64,000 bases of DNA from Mycolicibacterium fortuitum subsp. fortuitum (GCF_022179545.1 NZ_AP025518.1:3410001-3474000); one strand, 5' to 3'. Counted from the stretch's first letter, positions 49,448-62,263 are shown. The notes: generated by a model not told the origin, from the sequence alone. Translations and numbers: made by a program.

Positions 49448-50056
49448 CTACCGATCGAGTAGCCCGCGCAGGATCAGATCGGCCAGATCGTCGGCCGCCC
49501 GCTCGATGTCCTGCTCTGTGTCTCCGATCCCGCGCACGCACACCGCGTACATGGCTGCCCCGCCGATCGCATCCATGATGGTGTCGACGTTGATCTGTCG
49601 GCGTGTCCGCCCCTGCGCGGTGGCGTCTTGCACGAGAGACGCGAGCTGGGTGCGCGCGGCGGCGTCGAGCCGCTCCGTCATCAGCCGGCGGATGTCGGAA
49701 TCTGCCCGCAGGTCGGTCAACAGCCCCGGAATCGATTCCCGCACAGCGGGATCGCAGAACATCAAGAACGCCCCGCGACACAGCCGGGTGATCTCGGTCG
49801 CGATGTCGTCGCTCGGTGCGGCCGGATCCAGGTCCGGGAACACCGCTTCGTGGACCAACAGCGCCTTGGACTTCCACCTGCGGTAGATGGTCGGCCTACT
49901 GACGCCGGCCGTGCTGGCGATCAGATCGATGGACGTCGCGGCGTACCCGCGCTGGACCAACAGCCGGCGGGTCGTGCTCAGCACGGCCCGGTCGATCGAC
50001 GGATCCGGGCGTGAGCCCTGCCGCCGGTGGCGAGTGCCGGATGAACGCGCCTCCAC
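49448..50056 (-). CDS. TetR family transcriptional regulator (Rv0196-like)
   Basis: A 202-residue regulator starting with GTG (GGAGA upstream). The helix-turn-helix is at about residues 38-60 (ATSIDLIASTAGVSRPTIYRRW), followed by the TetR C-terminal ligand and dimer domain. It is divergent from a molybdoenzyme gene, with a perfect 27-bp operator-like repeat in the 136 bases between them. The same pairing of TetR and oxidoreductase genes is found at Rv0196-Rv0197. It probably represses both transcripts and is released by an unknown small molecule. Confidence 0.93.
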   Translation of the reverse strand: MEARSSGTRHRRQGSRPDPSIDRAVLSTTRRLLVQRGYAATSIDLIASTAGVSRPTIYRRWKSKALLVHEAVFPDLDPAAPSDDIATEITRLCRGAFLMFCDPAVRESIPGLLTDLRADSDIRRLMTERLDAAARTQLASLVQDATAQGRTRRQINVDTIMDAIGGAAMYAVCVRGIGDTEQDIERAADDLADLILRGLLDR

Positions 50057-50143
50057 GCTGTCTCCTCACATCGCCGGGTGGATCAGCCGAGTCTGGCACA
50101 CGGGTGCTGCCCGGCTGGAACTCACTGTTGCCATGGTGCCACA

Positions 50144-50170
50144 TTTGTTGTTACATCGTGTAACAACAAA
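50144..50170. promoter_or_regulatory. TetR operator, 11-bp inverted repeat
   Basis: TTTGTTGTTAC (50144-50154) and its exact complement (50160-50170) surround a 5-base spacer ATCGT. It is AT-rich in a GC-rich region, lies 88 bases from the TetR start and 23 bases from the molybdoenzyme start, and fits a dimer-of-TetR site. Confidence 0.82.
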
Positions 50171-50192
50171 TTCTGATGGAGGTACGAACGCG

Positions 50193-52469
50193 ATGGGATC
50201 GCAGCTGCCACTCGCGGAGCGCGGACAAGACGGCCGGCACCTGCACGGCTGCCCGCTGTGTGAAGCCATGTGCGGCTTGGAAGTTCACGTCGAGGGCGGG
50301 CGGGTCACCCGCATCAGAGGTAACCGCGACGATGCGTGGAGCCGTGGTCACATCTGCCCGAAGGGCGCCTCGCTCGGCGCGCTGCACGAAGATCCCGACC
50401 GGATCCGGCGGCCGATGGTCAAGATCGACGGAACCTGGCACGAGGTCAGCTGGGAGGACGCATTTCGCCGCTGCACCGAGCTGCTGGCACCGGTGATCGA
50501 GAAGTACGGCATCGGCGCGGTCAGCGCCTACACAGGCAACCCGCTGGGCCACACGTTCTCACTGAGCCGATACGCCGGTGTGCTGATGGGTATGTCCGGC
50601 ATCCCGTCCACCTACTCGCCCGGGACCATCGACCAGTGGCCCAAGAATCTGTCGTCACACCTGATGTACGGCAGTTGGTGGAGCTTCCCCATCCCCGACC
50701 TCGAGCGCACCGACATGTTCGTCATCATGGGCGCCAACCCGGCCGCCTCTCAGGGCTCGATGATGTCGGCCCCCGACGTCGTCGGCCTGATCGACGAGAT
50801 CCGCAAGCGCGGCAAGGTCATCGTGGTCGATCCGGTCCGCACCGCGACCGCGGCGCGGGCCGACGAATGGCTCCCGATCAACCCGGGCACCGACGCCGCA
50901 CTGCTGCTCGCCGTCACGCACGTCCTGTTCGACGAGGGCCTGGTCCGCACCGGCCACCTCGAGTCCCTCCTCGACGGGCTCGACCGGCTCCGCGGCATCG
51001 TCGACGACTGGTCGCCCGAGCGCGTCGCGGACACCTGCGGCATCGACGCGACCCGGATCCGAGACCTGGCGCGCGAGCTCGCCGCCGCGCCGCGGGCCGT
51101 CGTCTACGGCCGAATCGGGTTGTGCAATCAGGAATTCGGCAGCCTCGCCAGCTGGCTGGTCGACGTGGTGAACATCCTCACCGGACACTTCGACACACCC
51201 GGCGGCGCGATGTTCCCGCTCCCGGCGGTCTGGACCCTGACCACCGAGACGCTGCCCGGGCTGGAGGACGGCGCAGCCGGCTTCGGGCGCTGGCGCACCA
51301 GGGTGCGCGGTGCGAAGGAGGTCCTGGGCCAGGCGCCGGTGTCCTGCCTGGCCGAGGAGATCGCCACACCGGGCGAAGGCCAGATCAAGGCGCTGATCAC
51401 GGTCGCGGGCAATCCCGTGCTGTCCACCCCTGGTGGGCACCGCCTCGACGAGGCGTTGTCCGGCCTCGAAGCGATGATCTCGGTCGACATCTTCCTCAAC
51501 GAGACAACCAGGCACGCCGACGTCATCCTGCCCGGCCTGTCTCCGTTGGAGCAGCCCCATCACGACGATCTGCTGCTGAGCTTCGCGATCAACAGCTTCG
51601 CGAACTATTCGCCGCCGGTCTTCTTCCCCGAGGATCCCGACCGGCCCGAAGAGTGGGAGATCCTCATCCGCCTCACCGGGCTGTGCACCGGCACCCCTGC
51701 CGAGGACGTCGACGTCGCGGCGATCGACGACGGGTTCTTCGACTACATGGCATTCACCCGAGGCCTCGACGGTGCCGCGCTGCGCGAGCAATACGACGGT
51801 GGCGGACCGGAACGGATGCTGGACCTGACCCTGCGCACCGGCCCGTTCGGCGACCGGTACGGCGAAAACCCGGACGGCGTGACACTCGACAAACTCAAGG
51901 CCCGACCCAACGGCATCAACTTCGGCCCGATGGTGCCGCGGATCGCCGAGGTGCTGCGGACCGCCGACGCCAAGATCCGCCTCGCCCCCGAGTACCTGAC
52001 CGACGACCTGCCGCGGCTGGCAGCACGACTCACCCGCGCTCCCGACGACCTGGTACTGGTCAGCCGCCGACACCTGCGGTCGAACAACTCGTGGCTGCAC
52101 AACATGCCGCCGCTGATGAAGGGGAAGAGCCGCTGCACGCTGCAGATGCACTCCACCGACGCTGACCTCCGCGGAGTCTGCAACGGCGACCTGGTGACGG
52201 TGACATCCGTGGCCGGCAGCATCGATGTCCCCGTCGAGATCACCGACGACATCAAGCCCGGCGTGGTGTCGATGCCGCACGGGTGGGGTCACGCGAAGGC
52301 CGGCACCCGGCTGCGAGTCGCCAACGCCTCTCCCGGAGTGAACACCAACATCTTGTCGCCACCGACGTTCGTCGACGAGCCCTCCGGCAACGGCGCGCTC
52401 AACGGCATCCCCGTAACCGTCAGCGCAGCGGCCGGCCTTCACAACAACGATGAAATGGAGAAACAGTGA
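50193..52469 (+). CDS. Molybdopterin oxidoreductase, DMSO reductase family (Rv0197-like)
   Basis: A 758-residue cytoplasmic enzyme with an N-terminal 4Fe-4S site (CPLCEAMC, then HICPKG), the bis-MGD-binding core (VFVIMGANPAASQG, LITVAGNPVLS, VDIFLNETTRHADVILPG) and a C-terminal dinucleotide-binding beta-barrel (about 620-750, LVLVSRRHLRSNNSW, SMPHGWGH). At the place of the metal ligand (YSPGTIDQWPKN, about residue 150) there is no Cys or SeCys, so it is not a standard formate dehydrogenase; Ser, Thr or Asp may bind Mo. GGAGGT at 50178-50183 sets the ATG at 50193; the frame is open far upstream. GTGA overlap with the next gene. The substrate is unknown. Confidence 0.9.
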   Translation: MGSQLPLAERGQDGRHLHGCPLCEAMCGLEVHVEGGRVTRIRGNRDDAWSRGHICPKGASLGALHEDPDRIRRPMVKIDGTWHEVSWEDAFRRCTELLAPVIEKYGIGAVSAYTGNPLGHTFSLSRYAGVLMGMSGIPSTYSPGTIDQWPKNLSSHLMYGSWWSFPIPDLERTDMFVIMGANPAASQGSMMSAPDVVGLIDEIRKRGKVIVVDPVRTATAARADEWLPINPGTDAALLLAVTHVLFDEGLVRTGHLESLLDGLDRLRGIVDDWSPERVADTCGIDATRIRDLARELAAAPRAVVYGRIGLCNQEFGSLASWLVDVVNILTGHFDTPGGAMFPLPAVWTLTTETLPGLEDGAAGFGRWRTRVRGAKEVLGQAPVSCLAEEIATPGEGQIKALITVAGNPVLSTPGGHRLDEALSGLEAMISVDIFLNETTRHADVILPGLSPLEQPHHDDLLLSFAINSFANYSPPVFFPEDPDRPEEWEILIRLTGLCTGTPAEDVDVAAIDDGFFDYMAFTRGLDGAALREQYDGGGPERMLDLTLRTGPFGDRYGENPDGVTLDKLKARPNGINFGPMVPRIAEVLRTADAKIRLAPEYLTDDLPRLAARLTRAPDDLVLVSRRHLRSNNSWLHNMPPLMKGKSRCTLQMHSTDADLRGVCNGDLVTVTSVAGSIDVPVEITDDIKPGVVSMPHGWGHAKAGTRLRVANASPGVNTNILSPPTFVDEPSGNGALNGIPVTVSAAAGLHNNDEMEKQ

Positions 52470-53539
52470 GCGATACTGCAGCGAAACCGATTTCGGCTGA
52501 AGCCTGGGTGGCCACCACCCTCGGCGATCCGGCCAAGGTCCTCGAACGCCAGACCGTGGAGGTGCGCGCACCCGGGCCGGGTGAAGTGCGGGTCGCGGTG
52601 CGCGCCTTCTGCCTGAACTTCAACGACATCGACATCATCCAGGGCCGCTACACCACCATGCCGCTGCAGCCCCCGTTCGTCCCGGGCATGGAGGCCGTCG
52701 GTGTGGTCGAGAGCGCGGGGCTCGGCGCCGAGCACCTGGTGGGCCGACGCATCGTGGGCATCCCGTCGATGGCCTTCGGCGGATATGCCTCCTACGCCAT
52801 CGTCGACGCCGCAACCGCCCTGGAACTGCCGGCCTGGGTCAGCGACGCCGACGGTGCCGCGCTGCACTACCCGTTCCACCTCGGTTTGTTCGCGCTGCAC
52901 GAGCGGGGGCGGCTCAAGCCGGGCGAGACGCTGCTGGTGCACGCGGCTGCCGGTGGCACGGGATCAGGCGCGCTGGTGCTCGGCAAGGCGCTCGGCGCCC
53001 GCGTCATCGCGACTGCAGGCAGCGACGAGAAGCTCGAATTCTGCCGCGAGCTCGGTGCCGACCACGCGATCAACTACCGCAACGACGACTGGGTCGAGCA
53101 GGTCATGGACCTCACCTACGGCCGCGGCGTAGATGTCGCCTTCGATGCCGTGGGCGGCAGCGTCACCACGAACACGTTCAAGTGCATGGGCCTGCACGGG
53201 CGTCACTTGATGGCCGGGTTCGCCGAGGACATCGCGCTGGAGGACGGTGACTACATCTCGCCGCGCCCCATCGCCTACGGCAACTTCGACGTGTGCGGCG
53301 TCTGCCTGGTGTATGTGACCGACCCTCTGGCCGTCCGCCGCACCCTCGGCTTCAACTGGCCCGCCAGGTCCGAGGGCCTCGACGCCCACGTCAAACTGCT
53401 CGAAATGCTGCGGACCGGCGCCATCCGGACCGTCATCGGCGCCGAGGTGGCGTGGTCGGAGCTGCCGGCCCAACTGGAGCGGATGCAGGCCCGGCAGACC
53501 ACCGGCCGGCTGGTGGTCACCACCGGCGCACACGACTGA
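52466..53539 (+). CDS. NADPH:quinone oxidoreductase family protein
   Basis: A 357-residue MDR-superfamily protein without the zinc-binding Cys set. Features are RAFCLNFNDIDIIQGRY (quinone-reductase type), PGMEAVGVVES, the nucleotide-binding AAAGGTGSGALVLGKALGARVI and the C-terminal ARQTTGRLVV. It starts with GTG, overlapping the molybdoenzyme stop by 4 bases, with GGAG upstream, so it belongs to the TetR-controlled operon. Inference: it may supply or accept electrons, or handle the same small substrate as the molybdoenzyme. Confidence 0.92.
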   Translation: MSDTAAKPISAEAWVATTLGDPAKVLERQTVEVRAPGPGEVRVAVRAFCLNFNDIDIIQGRYTTMPLQPPFVPGMEAVGVVESAGLGAEHLVGRRIVGIPSMAFGGYASYAIVDAATALELPAWVSDADGAALHYPFHLGLFALHERGRLKPGETLLVHAAAGGTGSGALVLGKALGARVIATAGSDEKLEFCRELGADHAINYRNDDWVEQVMDLTYGRGVDVAFDAVGGSVTTNTFKCMGLHGRHLMAGFAEDIALEDGDYISPRPIAYGNFDVCGVCLVYVTDPLAVRRTLGFNWPARSEGLDAHVKLLEMLRTGAIRTVIGAEVAWSELPAQLERMQARQTTGRLVVTTGAHD

Positions 53540-53603
53540 ACCCCACCACTCCCCAGGTAGGCTCGAACCGCACGGCGGCAATGGGCCACCCGGTGGAGGA
53601 GAC

Positions 53604-54530
53604 ATGGAAGGACGCGCGGGATCTGACGCGGCCGAACTGACCCTGCCGGGTGTCGCCGAAGCCGACGAGGTTTTGGCGGCCCCGCAGTGGGAGGCCCGGG
53701 CAGAATCACACCGGCGCCGCGCCGACGAATTCCTCACACCGCACCTACGTCGCCGACACGCCGGTGAACCACACCCGGTGTGGGATTTCCTGTTCACCTA
53801 CTACAGCCTGCGGCCCCGTCAGCTACGTCAGTGGCATCCCGGTTTCGGCGTGGTACTCGCCGATGACGAAGCGGCCGAGTATCTGGGGCGCACGGGTTAC
53901 GGCCCGCACCCGCTGGGCGTATCCGTGCACCCCGACTACCTTCGTTCCCGCATCGAGACGGTCCGTTTCGTGGCCCGGCTGATGCGCGCCACCGCAGCCC
54001 GTGCCCCCCGGATGAACTGCTTCGGACTGCACGAGTGGGCCATGGTCTATCGGACTCCCCAGCTACGTCACGATCACGTTCCACTGCGGCTGGGCAGCGC
54101 CGGAACCGATGCTGTCGTCGAGTCAACACCATTGCGGTGCAGCCATTTTGATGCGTTCCGGTTCTTCACCGACGCAGCGGTGCCTCGCAACGACCGGCAA
54201 CTGACCCGCGAACAGCAGATCGACACCGAGCAGCCCGGTTGCATCCACGCCGCCATGGACATCTACAAATGGGCGTACAAGCTCGGCCCACTCGTGCCGT
54301 CGGAGCTGGTGATGGACGCGCTCGAACTGGCCGCCGACGCGCGGGCGGTCGATATGTGTGCCAGCCCATACGACTTGAGGCGCTATGGTTTCGAGCCGAT
54401 CGCCATCGAAACACCGGCCGGGCGTGCCGAATACGTCAGGGCTCAACAGCGCATCGCCGAGCGGGCGGCTCCGTTGCGGGTCACCTTGGCAAACCGGTGT
54501 GAGCTGTTGCTCACCGGGCTGGACGGCTGA
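53604..54530 (+). CDS. Conserved protein annotated elsewhere as 3-methyladenine DNA glycosylase
   Basis: A 308-residue protein with a good GGAGGAG before its ATG. It contains VWDFLFTYYSLRPRQLRQWHPG near residue 58, MNCFGLHEWAMVY at about 137 and CASPYDLRRYGFEPIAIETPAGRAEYVR late in the protein. Homologues in Corynebacteriales carry the label 3-methyladenine DNA glycosylase, but I see neither the AlkA helix-hairpin-helix nor the TagI zinc site, so the label is doubtful. Function unknown. It lies between the TetR-controlled pair and glcB. Confidence 0.75.
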   Translation: MEGRAGSDAAELTLPGVAEADEVLAAPQWEARAESHRRRADEFLTPHLRRRHAGEPHPVWDFLFTYYSLRPRQLRQWHPGFGVVLADDEAAEYLGRTGYGPHPLGVSVHPDYLRSRIETVRFVARLMRATAARAPRMNCFGLHEWAMVYRTPQLRHDHVPLRLGSAGTDAVVESTPLRCSHFDAFRFFTDAAVPRNDRQLTREQQIDTEQPGCIHAAMDIYKWAYKLGPLVPSELVMDALELAADARAVDMCASPYDLRRYGFEPIAIETPAGRAEYVRAQQRIAERAAPLRVTLANRCELLLTGLDG

Positions 54531-54608
54531 AAGGCCGACGTTACCAATGGGTAAGCTGGATAAACGGCAGGTGCCGCACGGTACCTGGAGCCGAGGGAGG
54601 AAACGCGC

Positions 54609-56807
54609 ATGACCAATCGCGTGACTGTCGGAAACCTGCGCGTCGCACAGGTGCTGCACGACTTCATCACCAACGAGGCCCTGCCGGGCACCGGCGTCGA
54701 CCCGGACAGCTTCTGGTCCGGTGTGGACAAGGTCGTCGCCGACCTCACCCCGAAGAACCAGGAGCTGCTGGCCCGCCGCGACGACCTGCAGGCGCAAATC
54801 GACAAGTGGCATCGCGCCCATGTGCTGGAGCCGGTCGATCCCGAGGCCTACAAGCAGTTCCTCACCGACATCGGCTACCTGCTGCCCGAGCCCGCCGACT
54901 TCACCGTCACCACCTCCGGTGTGGACGACGAGATCACCTCGACCGCCGGTCCGCAGCTCGTGGTGCCGATCCTCAACGCCCGCTTCGCGCTGAACGCCGC
55001 CAACGCCCGCTGGGGTTCGCTGTACGACGCGCTGTACGGCACGGACGTGATCAGCGAAGAGGACGGCGCCGAGAAGGGCAAGGGTTACAACCAGGTGCGC
55101 GGCGACAAGGTGATCGCCTACGCGCGCAACTTCCTCGACGAAGCCGTGCCGCTGGCCGCCGGCTCCTGGGCCGATGCGAAGGGGCTGAAGATCGATGACG
55201 GTCAGCTGGTCGTCTCCTACGGCGACGACCTCTCGACTGGACTCGCCACGCCCGAGCAGTTCGTCGGCTACACCGGTGAGCTCGGGCAGCCGCAGTGGTC
55301 GGTGCTGCTGGCGAACCACGGCCTGCACATCGAGATCCTGATCGACCCCGAGTCCCCCATCGGCTCGACCGACGCCGCGGGCATCAAGGACGTCGTGCTG
55401 GAATCCGCGATCACCACGATCATGGACTTCGAGGACTCGGTGGCCGCCGTCGACGCCGACGACAAGGTGCTGGGCTACCGCAACTGGCTGGGCCTGAACA
55501 AGGGCGACCTGGCCGAAGAGGTCAGCAAGGGCGGCAAGACCTTCACCCGCGTGCTCAACCCCGACCGCACGTTCACCACCCCGGACGGCGAGGGCGAACT
55601 GACCCTGCCCGGTCGCAGCCTGCTGTTCGTGCGCAACGTCGGGCACCTGATGACCAACGACGCGATCGTGGACGCCGAAGGCAACGAGATCCCCGAAGGA
55701 ATTCAGGACGCGCTGTTCACCGGCCTGATCGCCATGCACGGTCTGAAGACCGGTGACGACAACGGGCCGCTGCAGAACAGCCGCACCGGCTCGGTCTACA
55801 TCGTCAAGCCCAAGATGCACGGCCCCGACGAGGTCGCCTTCACCTGTGAACTGTTCGGCCGTGTCGAGGACGTGCTCGGCCTGCCGGGCGGCACCCTCAA
55901 GGTCGGCATCATGGACGAGGAGCGCCGCACCACGGTCAACCTGAAGGCCTGCATCAAGGCCGCCGCCGATCGCGTGGTGTTCATCAACACCGGCTTCCTG
56001 GACCGCACCGGAGACGAGATCCACACCTCCATGGAGGCGGGCCCGATGATCCGCAAGGGCGCGATGAAGGCCCAGCCGTGGATCAAGGCATACGAGGACA
56101 ACAACGTCGACGTCGGCCTTGCCACCGGTCTGGCCGGCAAGGCCCAGATCGGTAAGGGCATGTGGGCCATGACCGATCTGATGGCCGACATGGTCGAGCA
56201 GAAGATCGGCCAGCCGAAGGCCGGCGCCACCACGGCGTGGGTGCCGTCGCCGACCGCCGCCACCTTGCACGCGATGCACTACCACCAGGTGGACGTCGAG
56301 GCCGTGCAGAAGGAACTGGCCGGCAAGAAGCGCGCCACCATCTATGAGTTGCTGACCATCCCGCTCGCGGACTCCTCGCTGACCTGGTCGCCCGAGGAGA
56401 TCCACGAAGAGGTGGACAACAACTGCCAGTCCATCCTCGGCTACGTGGTCCGCTGGATCGACGCCGGCGTCGGCTGCTCGAAGGTGCCCGACATCCACGA
56501 TGTCGCTCTGATGGAAGACCGCGCCACCCTGCGGATCTCCAGCCAGCTGCTGGCCAACTGGTTGCGGCACGGCGTGATCACCGAAGAGGACGTGAAGGCC
56601 AGCCTGCGTCGGATGGCCGCCGTGGTCGATGAGCAGAACGCCGGTGACTCCGCCTATCTGCCGATGGCGCCCAACCCGGACGCCAGCATCGCGTTCGGCG
56701 CGGCGCAGGAGCTGATCCTGTCGGGCGCGGCACAGCCCAACGGTTACACCGAGCCGATCCTGCACCGGCGCCGCCGTGAGTTCAAAGCGAGCACCGCCGG
56801 GAAGTGA
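54609..56807 (+). CDS. glcB: Malate synthase G
   Basis: A 732-residue glyoxylate-shunt enzyme that condenses glyoxylate with acetyl-CoA to malate. Seen are [18 protein letters not shown] at the start, the Mg2+-binding Glu/Asp in [14 protein letters not shown], the substrate region NVGHLMTN, and the acetyl-CoA-binding and catalytic segment [44 protein letters not shown] carries the general-base Asp region. It is complete, near the 741 residues of Rv1837c. AGGGAGG before the ATG. In mycobacteria GlcB is needed for growth on fatty acids and acetate. Confidence 0.97.
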   Translation: MTNRVTVGNLRVAQVLHDFITNEALPGTGVDPDSFWSGVDKVVADLTPKNQELLARRDDLQAQIDKWHRAHVLEPVDPEAYKQFLTDIGYLLPEPADFTVTTSGVDDEITSTAGPQLVVPILNARFALNAANARWGSLYDALYGTDVISEEDGAEKGKGYNQVRGDKVIAYARNFLDEAVPLAAGSWADAKGLKIDDGQLVVSYGDDLSTGLATPEQFVGYTGELGQPQWSVLLANHGLHIEILIDPESPIGSTDAAGIKDVVLESAITTIMDFEDSVAAVDADDKVLGYRNWLGLNKGDLAEEVSKGGKTFTRVLNPDRTFTTPDGEGELTLPGRSLLFVRNVGHLMTNDAIVDAEGNEIPEGIQDALFTGLIAMHGLKTGDDNGPLQNSRTGSVYIVKPKMHGPDEVAFTCELFGRVEDVLGLPGGTLKVGIMDEERRTTVNLKACIKAAADRVVFINTGFLDRTGDEIHTSMEAGPMIRKGAMKAQPWIKAYEDNNVDVGLATGLAGKAQIGKGMWAMTDLMADMVEQKIGQPKAGATTAWVPSPTAATLHAMHYHQVDVEAVQKELAGKKRATIYELLTIPLADSSLTWSPEEIHEEVDNNCQSILGYVVRWIDAGVGCSKVPDIHDVALMEDRATLRISSQLLANWLRHGVITEEDVKASLRRMAAVVDEQNAGDSAYLPMAPNPDASIAFGAAQELILSGAAQPNGYTEPILHRRRREFKASTAGK

Positions 56808-56862
56808 TTAGACTTCGGCGGGTCCGGATGACTAGTCGGCGCGAGACGTACAGGGGTTAGGA

Positions 56863-59124
56863 ATGGGCAGGCACAGCATTCCCGACCCTGAGGATGCACC
56901 CGACGAGCCCGACCACGGGCACGTCGGGGACTCCGGTTACCGGGACGATTACGACCGTCCCCGCGGCGAGCAGTCCCGGTACGCCGGAGACGACGACTTC
57001 GACACGCCCGGGCGCCAGCCCGATCGCGGATATGGGGATGTACCTGCCTACCGCGACGAGTCGGGTTACCGCGACGATCGCGGCTACCGTGCCGAGCCCG
57101 ACTACCGCGCACCGCAGTACGGCGACGGGGACGACGACTACGAATCGGACTATCACGACTCGGAGTACGCCGATTACGACGAAGCCGAGTACGTCGAGGA
57201 AGACGGCTACGAAGACGAGTATGTAGACGGATACCGCGACCAGTACGCCGGTGACGACTACGACACCGAGTACGCCGACGACTATGCCGACGATCAGCCG
57301 ACCGCCCAGTTCGGTGCGGTAGGCGGGATCGGTGATCCGCCTCCGCCGTCAACTCCGACCAGCCGCCAGCGTGGCGACTGGGACGGTGAATGGACCGGCA
57401 GCCACCGCGCCGTCGAGTCCGGGCGCCGCGGGGTGAGCGTCGGGGTCATCGTCGCGCTGGTCACCGTGGTCGCGGTCGTCGGCGCGATGATCCTGTGGAA
57501 GTTCTTCGGCGACGTGCTCGCCGACCGCAGCGACGCCGCCGCCGCGCGCTGTGTCGACGGTGAACTCGGTGTCGCGGTAATCGCCGACCCGACGATCTCC
57601 ACACATATCGAGGGGCTGGCCAACAAGTACAACGAGTCGGTCAGCCCAGTCGGTGACCGTTGTGTCAAGGTGCGCGTGCAGTCCGCCGAATCCGACCGGG
57701 TGGTAAGTGGTTTCGCCAACACATGGCCCAGCGAGCTCGGGGACCGCCCGGCCCTGTGGATTCCGGCCAGCAGCATCGCCGAGGCTCGACTCGAGGCGAC
57801 CGCGGGCGCCAAGACCGTGAGCGACAGCCGCTCGCTGGTCACCTCTCCCGTCCTCTTGGCAGTCCGTCCTCAACTCAAAGACGCACTGGCGCAACAGACT
57901 TGGGCCACCCTGCCGCAGCTGCAGAGCAGCCCTGCCGCGATGAACGCGTTGAAGCTGCCCGGCTGGGGCACGCTCAAACTGGCCTTGCCGACCCAGAGCA
58001 ACGGCGATTCCGCCTCCCTGGCGGCCGAGGCCGTCGCCGCCGCGACCGCTCCCGCTGGCGCACCGGCCACCTCGGGCATGAGCGGGGTCAACACCCTGTT
58101 CCACGGTCAACCCAAACTCGACGACTCCGAGCTCGGCAGCGCCCTGGACGCGTTGCTCAACGCCTCCGACCCGGCAACCGCGCCCGTGCACGCCGTGGCC
58201 ACCACCGAGCAGCAGCTGTTCCAGCGAGCCACCAGCGTCGACAACGTCAAGTCGACACTGGCGGGCTGGCTGCCTCCGGGTCCGACCGCCAGCTCCGACT
58301 ATCCGACGGTGCTGCTGGCCGGCGACTGGCTGGAGAAGGAACAGGTCACCGCGGCCAGCGAGTTCGCCCGCTATCTGCGCAAGCCCGAACAGCTCGCCGA
58401 GCTCGCCAAGGCCGGGTTCCGCGCCGAGGGCACGACGCCGCCGTCGAGCGATGTCACCAGTTTCAGCCAGGTGGCCGCGCCGTTGTCGGTGGGCGACAAC
58501 GCGATGCGGGTGACGCTGGCCAATGCCACGGCCACTCCGACGGGCAACCCGGCGGTCACGATCATGCTCGATCAGTCGATGCCGACCGAGGAGGGCGGCA
58601 AGTCCCGGTTGGCCAATGTCGTGGCCGCGCTCAACAGCCGGCTCAAGGCACTGCCGGACACTGCAGCGGTGGGCCTGTGGACCTTTGACGGCACCGAGGG
58701 ACGCTCAGAGGTTTCGACCGGGCCGTTGGCCGAGCCGGTCAGCGGGCAGCGTCGCTCCGATGCACTGACCGCGACCCTCGATGAGCAGTCCGCCTCGGGT
58801 GGCGGCGCGGTGTCGTACACCACGCTGCGGATGCTCTACAACGAGGCCTTGTCGAAATACCACGAGGGCCAGACCAATTCGATCCTGGTGATCACCACGG
58901 GACCGCACACCGATCAGAGTCTGGACGGGCCCGGTCTGCAGGACTTCATCCGCGGGGCATTCGATCCGGCGCGCCCGATCGCAGTCAACGTGATCGACTT
59001 CGGCACCGGCTCGGACCGGGCCACGTGGGAGGCTGTCGCGCAGGCCAGCAGCGGCACCTACCAGCACCTCACCAGCTCGGCCTCACCCGAACTGGCCGCC
59101 GCTGTCAACACCATGCTGGGCTGA
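56863..59124 (+). CDS. Membrane-anchored VWA domain protein with Asp/Tyr-rich cytoplasmic tail (Rv1836c type)
   Basis: A 753-residue protein. Residues 1-185 are hydrophilic and extremely rich in Asp, Glu, Tyr and Arg (repeated YRDD, DYD, EYAD units), so disordered. A single helix follows at about 193-213 (GVSVGVIVALVTVVAVVGAMI), then an extracellular solute-binding-like region (about 225-560) and a C-terminal von Willebrand A domain (about 565-750). The metal site appears as DQSMP instead of the strict DxSxS. M. tuberculosis Rv1836c has the same layout with a shorter tail. Its role is unknown; VWA domains usually bind proteins outside the cell. Confidence 0.88.
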   Translation: MGRHSIPDPEDAPDEPDHGHVGDSGYRDDYDRPRGEQSRYAGDDDFDTPGRQPDRGYGDVPAYRDESGYRDDRGYRAEPDYRAPQYGDGDDDYESDYHDSEYADYDEAEYVEEDGYEDEYVDGYRDQYAGDDYDTEYADDYADDQPTAQFGAVGGIGDPPPPSTPTSRQRGDWDGEWTGSHRAVESGRRGVSVGVIVALVTVVAVVGAMILWKFFGDVLADRSDAAAARCVDGELGVAVIADPTISTHIEGLANKYNESVSPVGDRCVKVRVQSAESDRVVSGFANTWPSELGDRPALWIPASSIAEARLEATAGAKTVSDSRSLVTSPVLLAVRPQLKDALAQQTWATLPQLQSSPAAMNALKLPGWGTLKLALPTQSNGDSASLAAEAVAAATAPAGAPATSGMSGVNTLFHGQPKLDDSELGSALDALLNASDPATAPVHAVATTEQQLFQRATSVDNVKSTLAGWLPPGPTASSDYPTVLLAGDWLEKEQVTAASEFARYLRKPEQLAELAKAGFRAEGTTPPSSDVTSFSQVAAPLSVGDNAMRVTLANATATPTGNPAVTIMLDQSMPTEEGGKSRLANVVAALNSRLKALPDTAAVGLWTFDGTEGRSEVSTGPLAEPVSGQRRSDALTATLDEQSASGGGAVSYTTLRMLYNEALSKYHEGQTNSILVITTGPHTDQSLDGPGLQDFIRGAFDPARPIAVNVIDFGTGSDRATWEAVAQASSGTYQHLTSSASPELAAAVNTMLG

Positions 59125-59148
59125 CCGGCCGCGGCCTCCCGCGGCCGG
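59125..59148. terminator. Bidirectional hairpin between VWA gene and gcvP
   Basis: A perfect 10-bp stem CCGGCCGCGG/CCGCGGCCGG with loop CCTC starts directly after the stop of the VWA gene and lies 25 bases from the converging gcvP stop. It can serve both strands, though it has no U-tract. Confidence 0.65.
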
Positions 59149-59172
59149 CGCACACCGGCCGCGGGTATCGGC

Positions 59173-62007
<2,835 letters not shown>

Positions 62008-62069
62008 GACACTCTCCTGAGGCGCGGACGTGCTGAGACGTCGTAGGCGTCCCTCTCCCTCTGTCGTCG

Positions 62070-62251
62070 ACCCGGTCCGGGCGCCTGAGAGATTCAGCCC
62101 CGCTAAAGGACTTTTCCCCATGGGCGGGTGCCCACGGGCACCACTTTCCAGAGGCATCGGGGCCTGGCGCGGTCCTGGGTGCCTGAGAGGTTGACGGAGA
62201 GGGTATTGCTCCTTCGGCGTCCGTGACTGGCTGTCACGAAACTCTCCCGCA
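62070..62251 (-). ncRNA. Tandem glycine riboswitch in the gcvP leader
   Basis: On the minus strand two glycine aptamers follow one another. The first (about 62251-62168) begins GCGGGAGAG, contains CGCCGAAGGAGCAA and ends CTCTCAGGCACCCAGGACCG. The second (about 62155-62071) has CTCTGGAAAG, GGGGCTGAATCTCTCAGGCG and ends CCCGGACCG. These are the conserved boxes of the gcvT-type element. In most bacteria glycine binding turns the downstream glycine-cleavage gene on. The 62 bases between the element and the GTG hold a short hairpin and the ribosome binding site, so control could act on translation. Confidence 0.93.
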
Positions 62252-62263
62252 CGAGGGCGATGC

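Noticed and set aside
53604..54530. Firm assignment as DNA glycosylase
   Set aside because: No helix-hairpin-helix or zinc site of known 3-methyladenine glycosylases is visible; reported as uncharacterised.
54123..56765. 880-codon minus-strand frame opposite glcB
   Set aside because: Glycine/valine/histidine-rich low-complexity translation typical of the reverse frame of a highly biased gene; glcB is certain.
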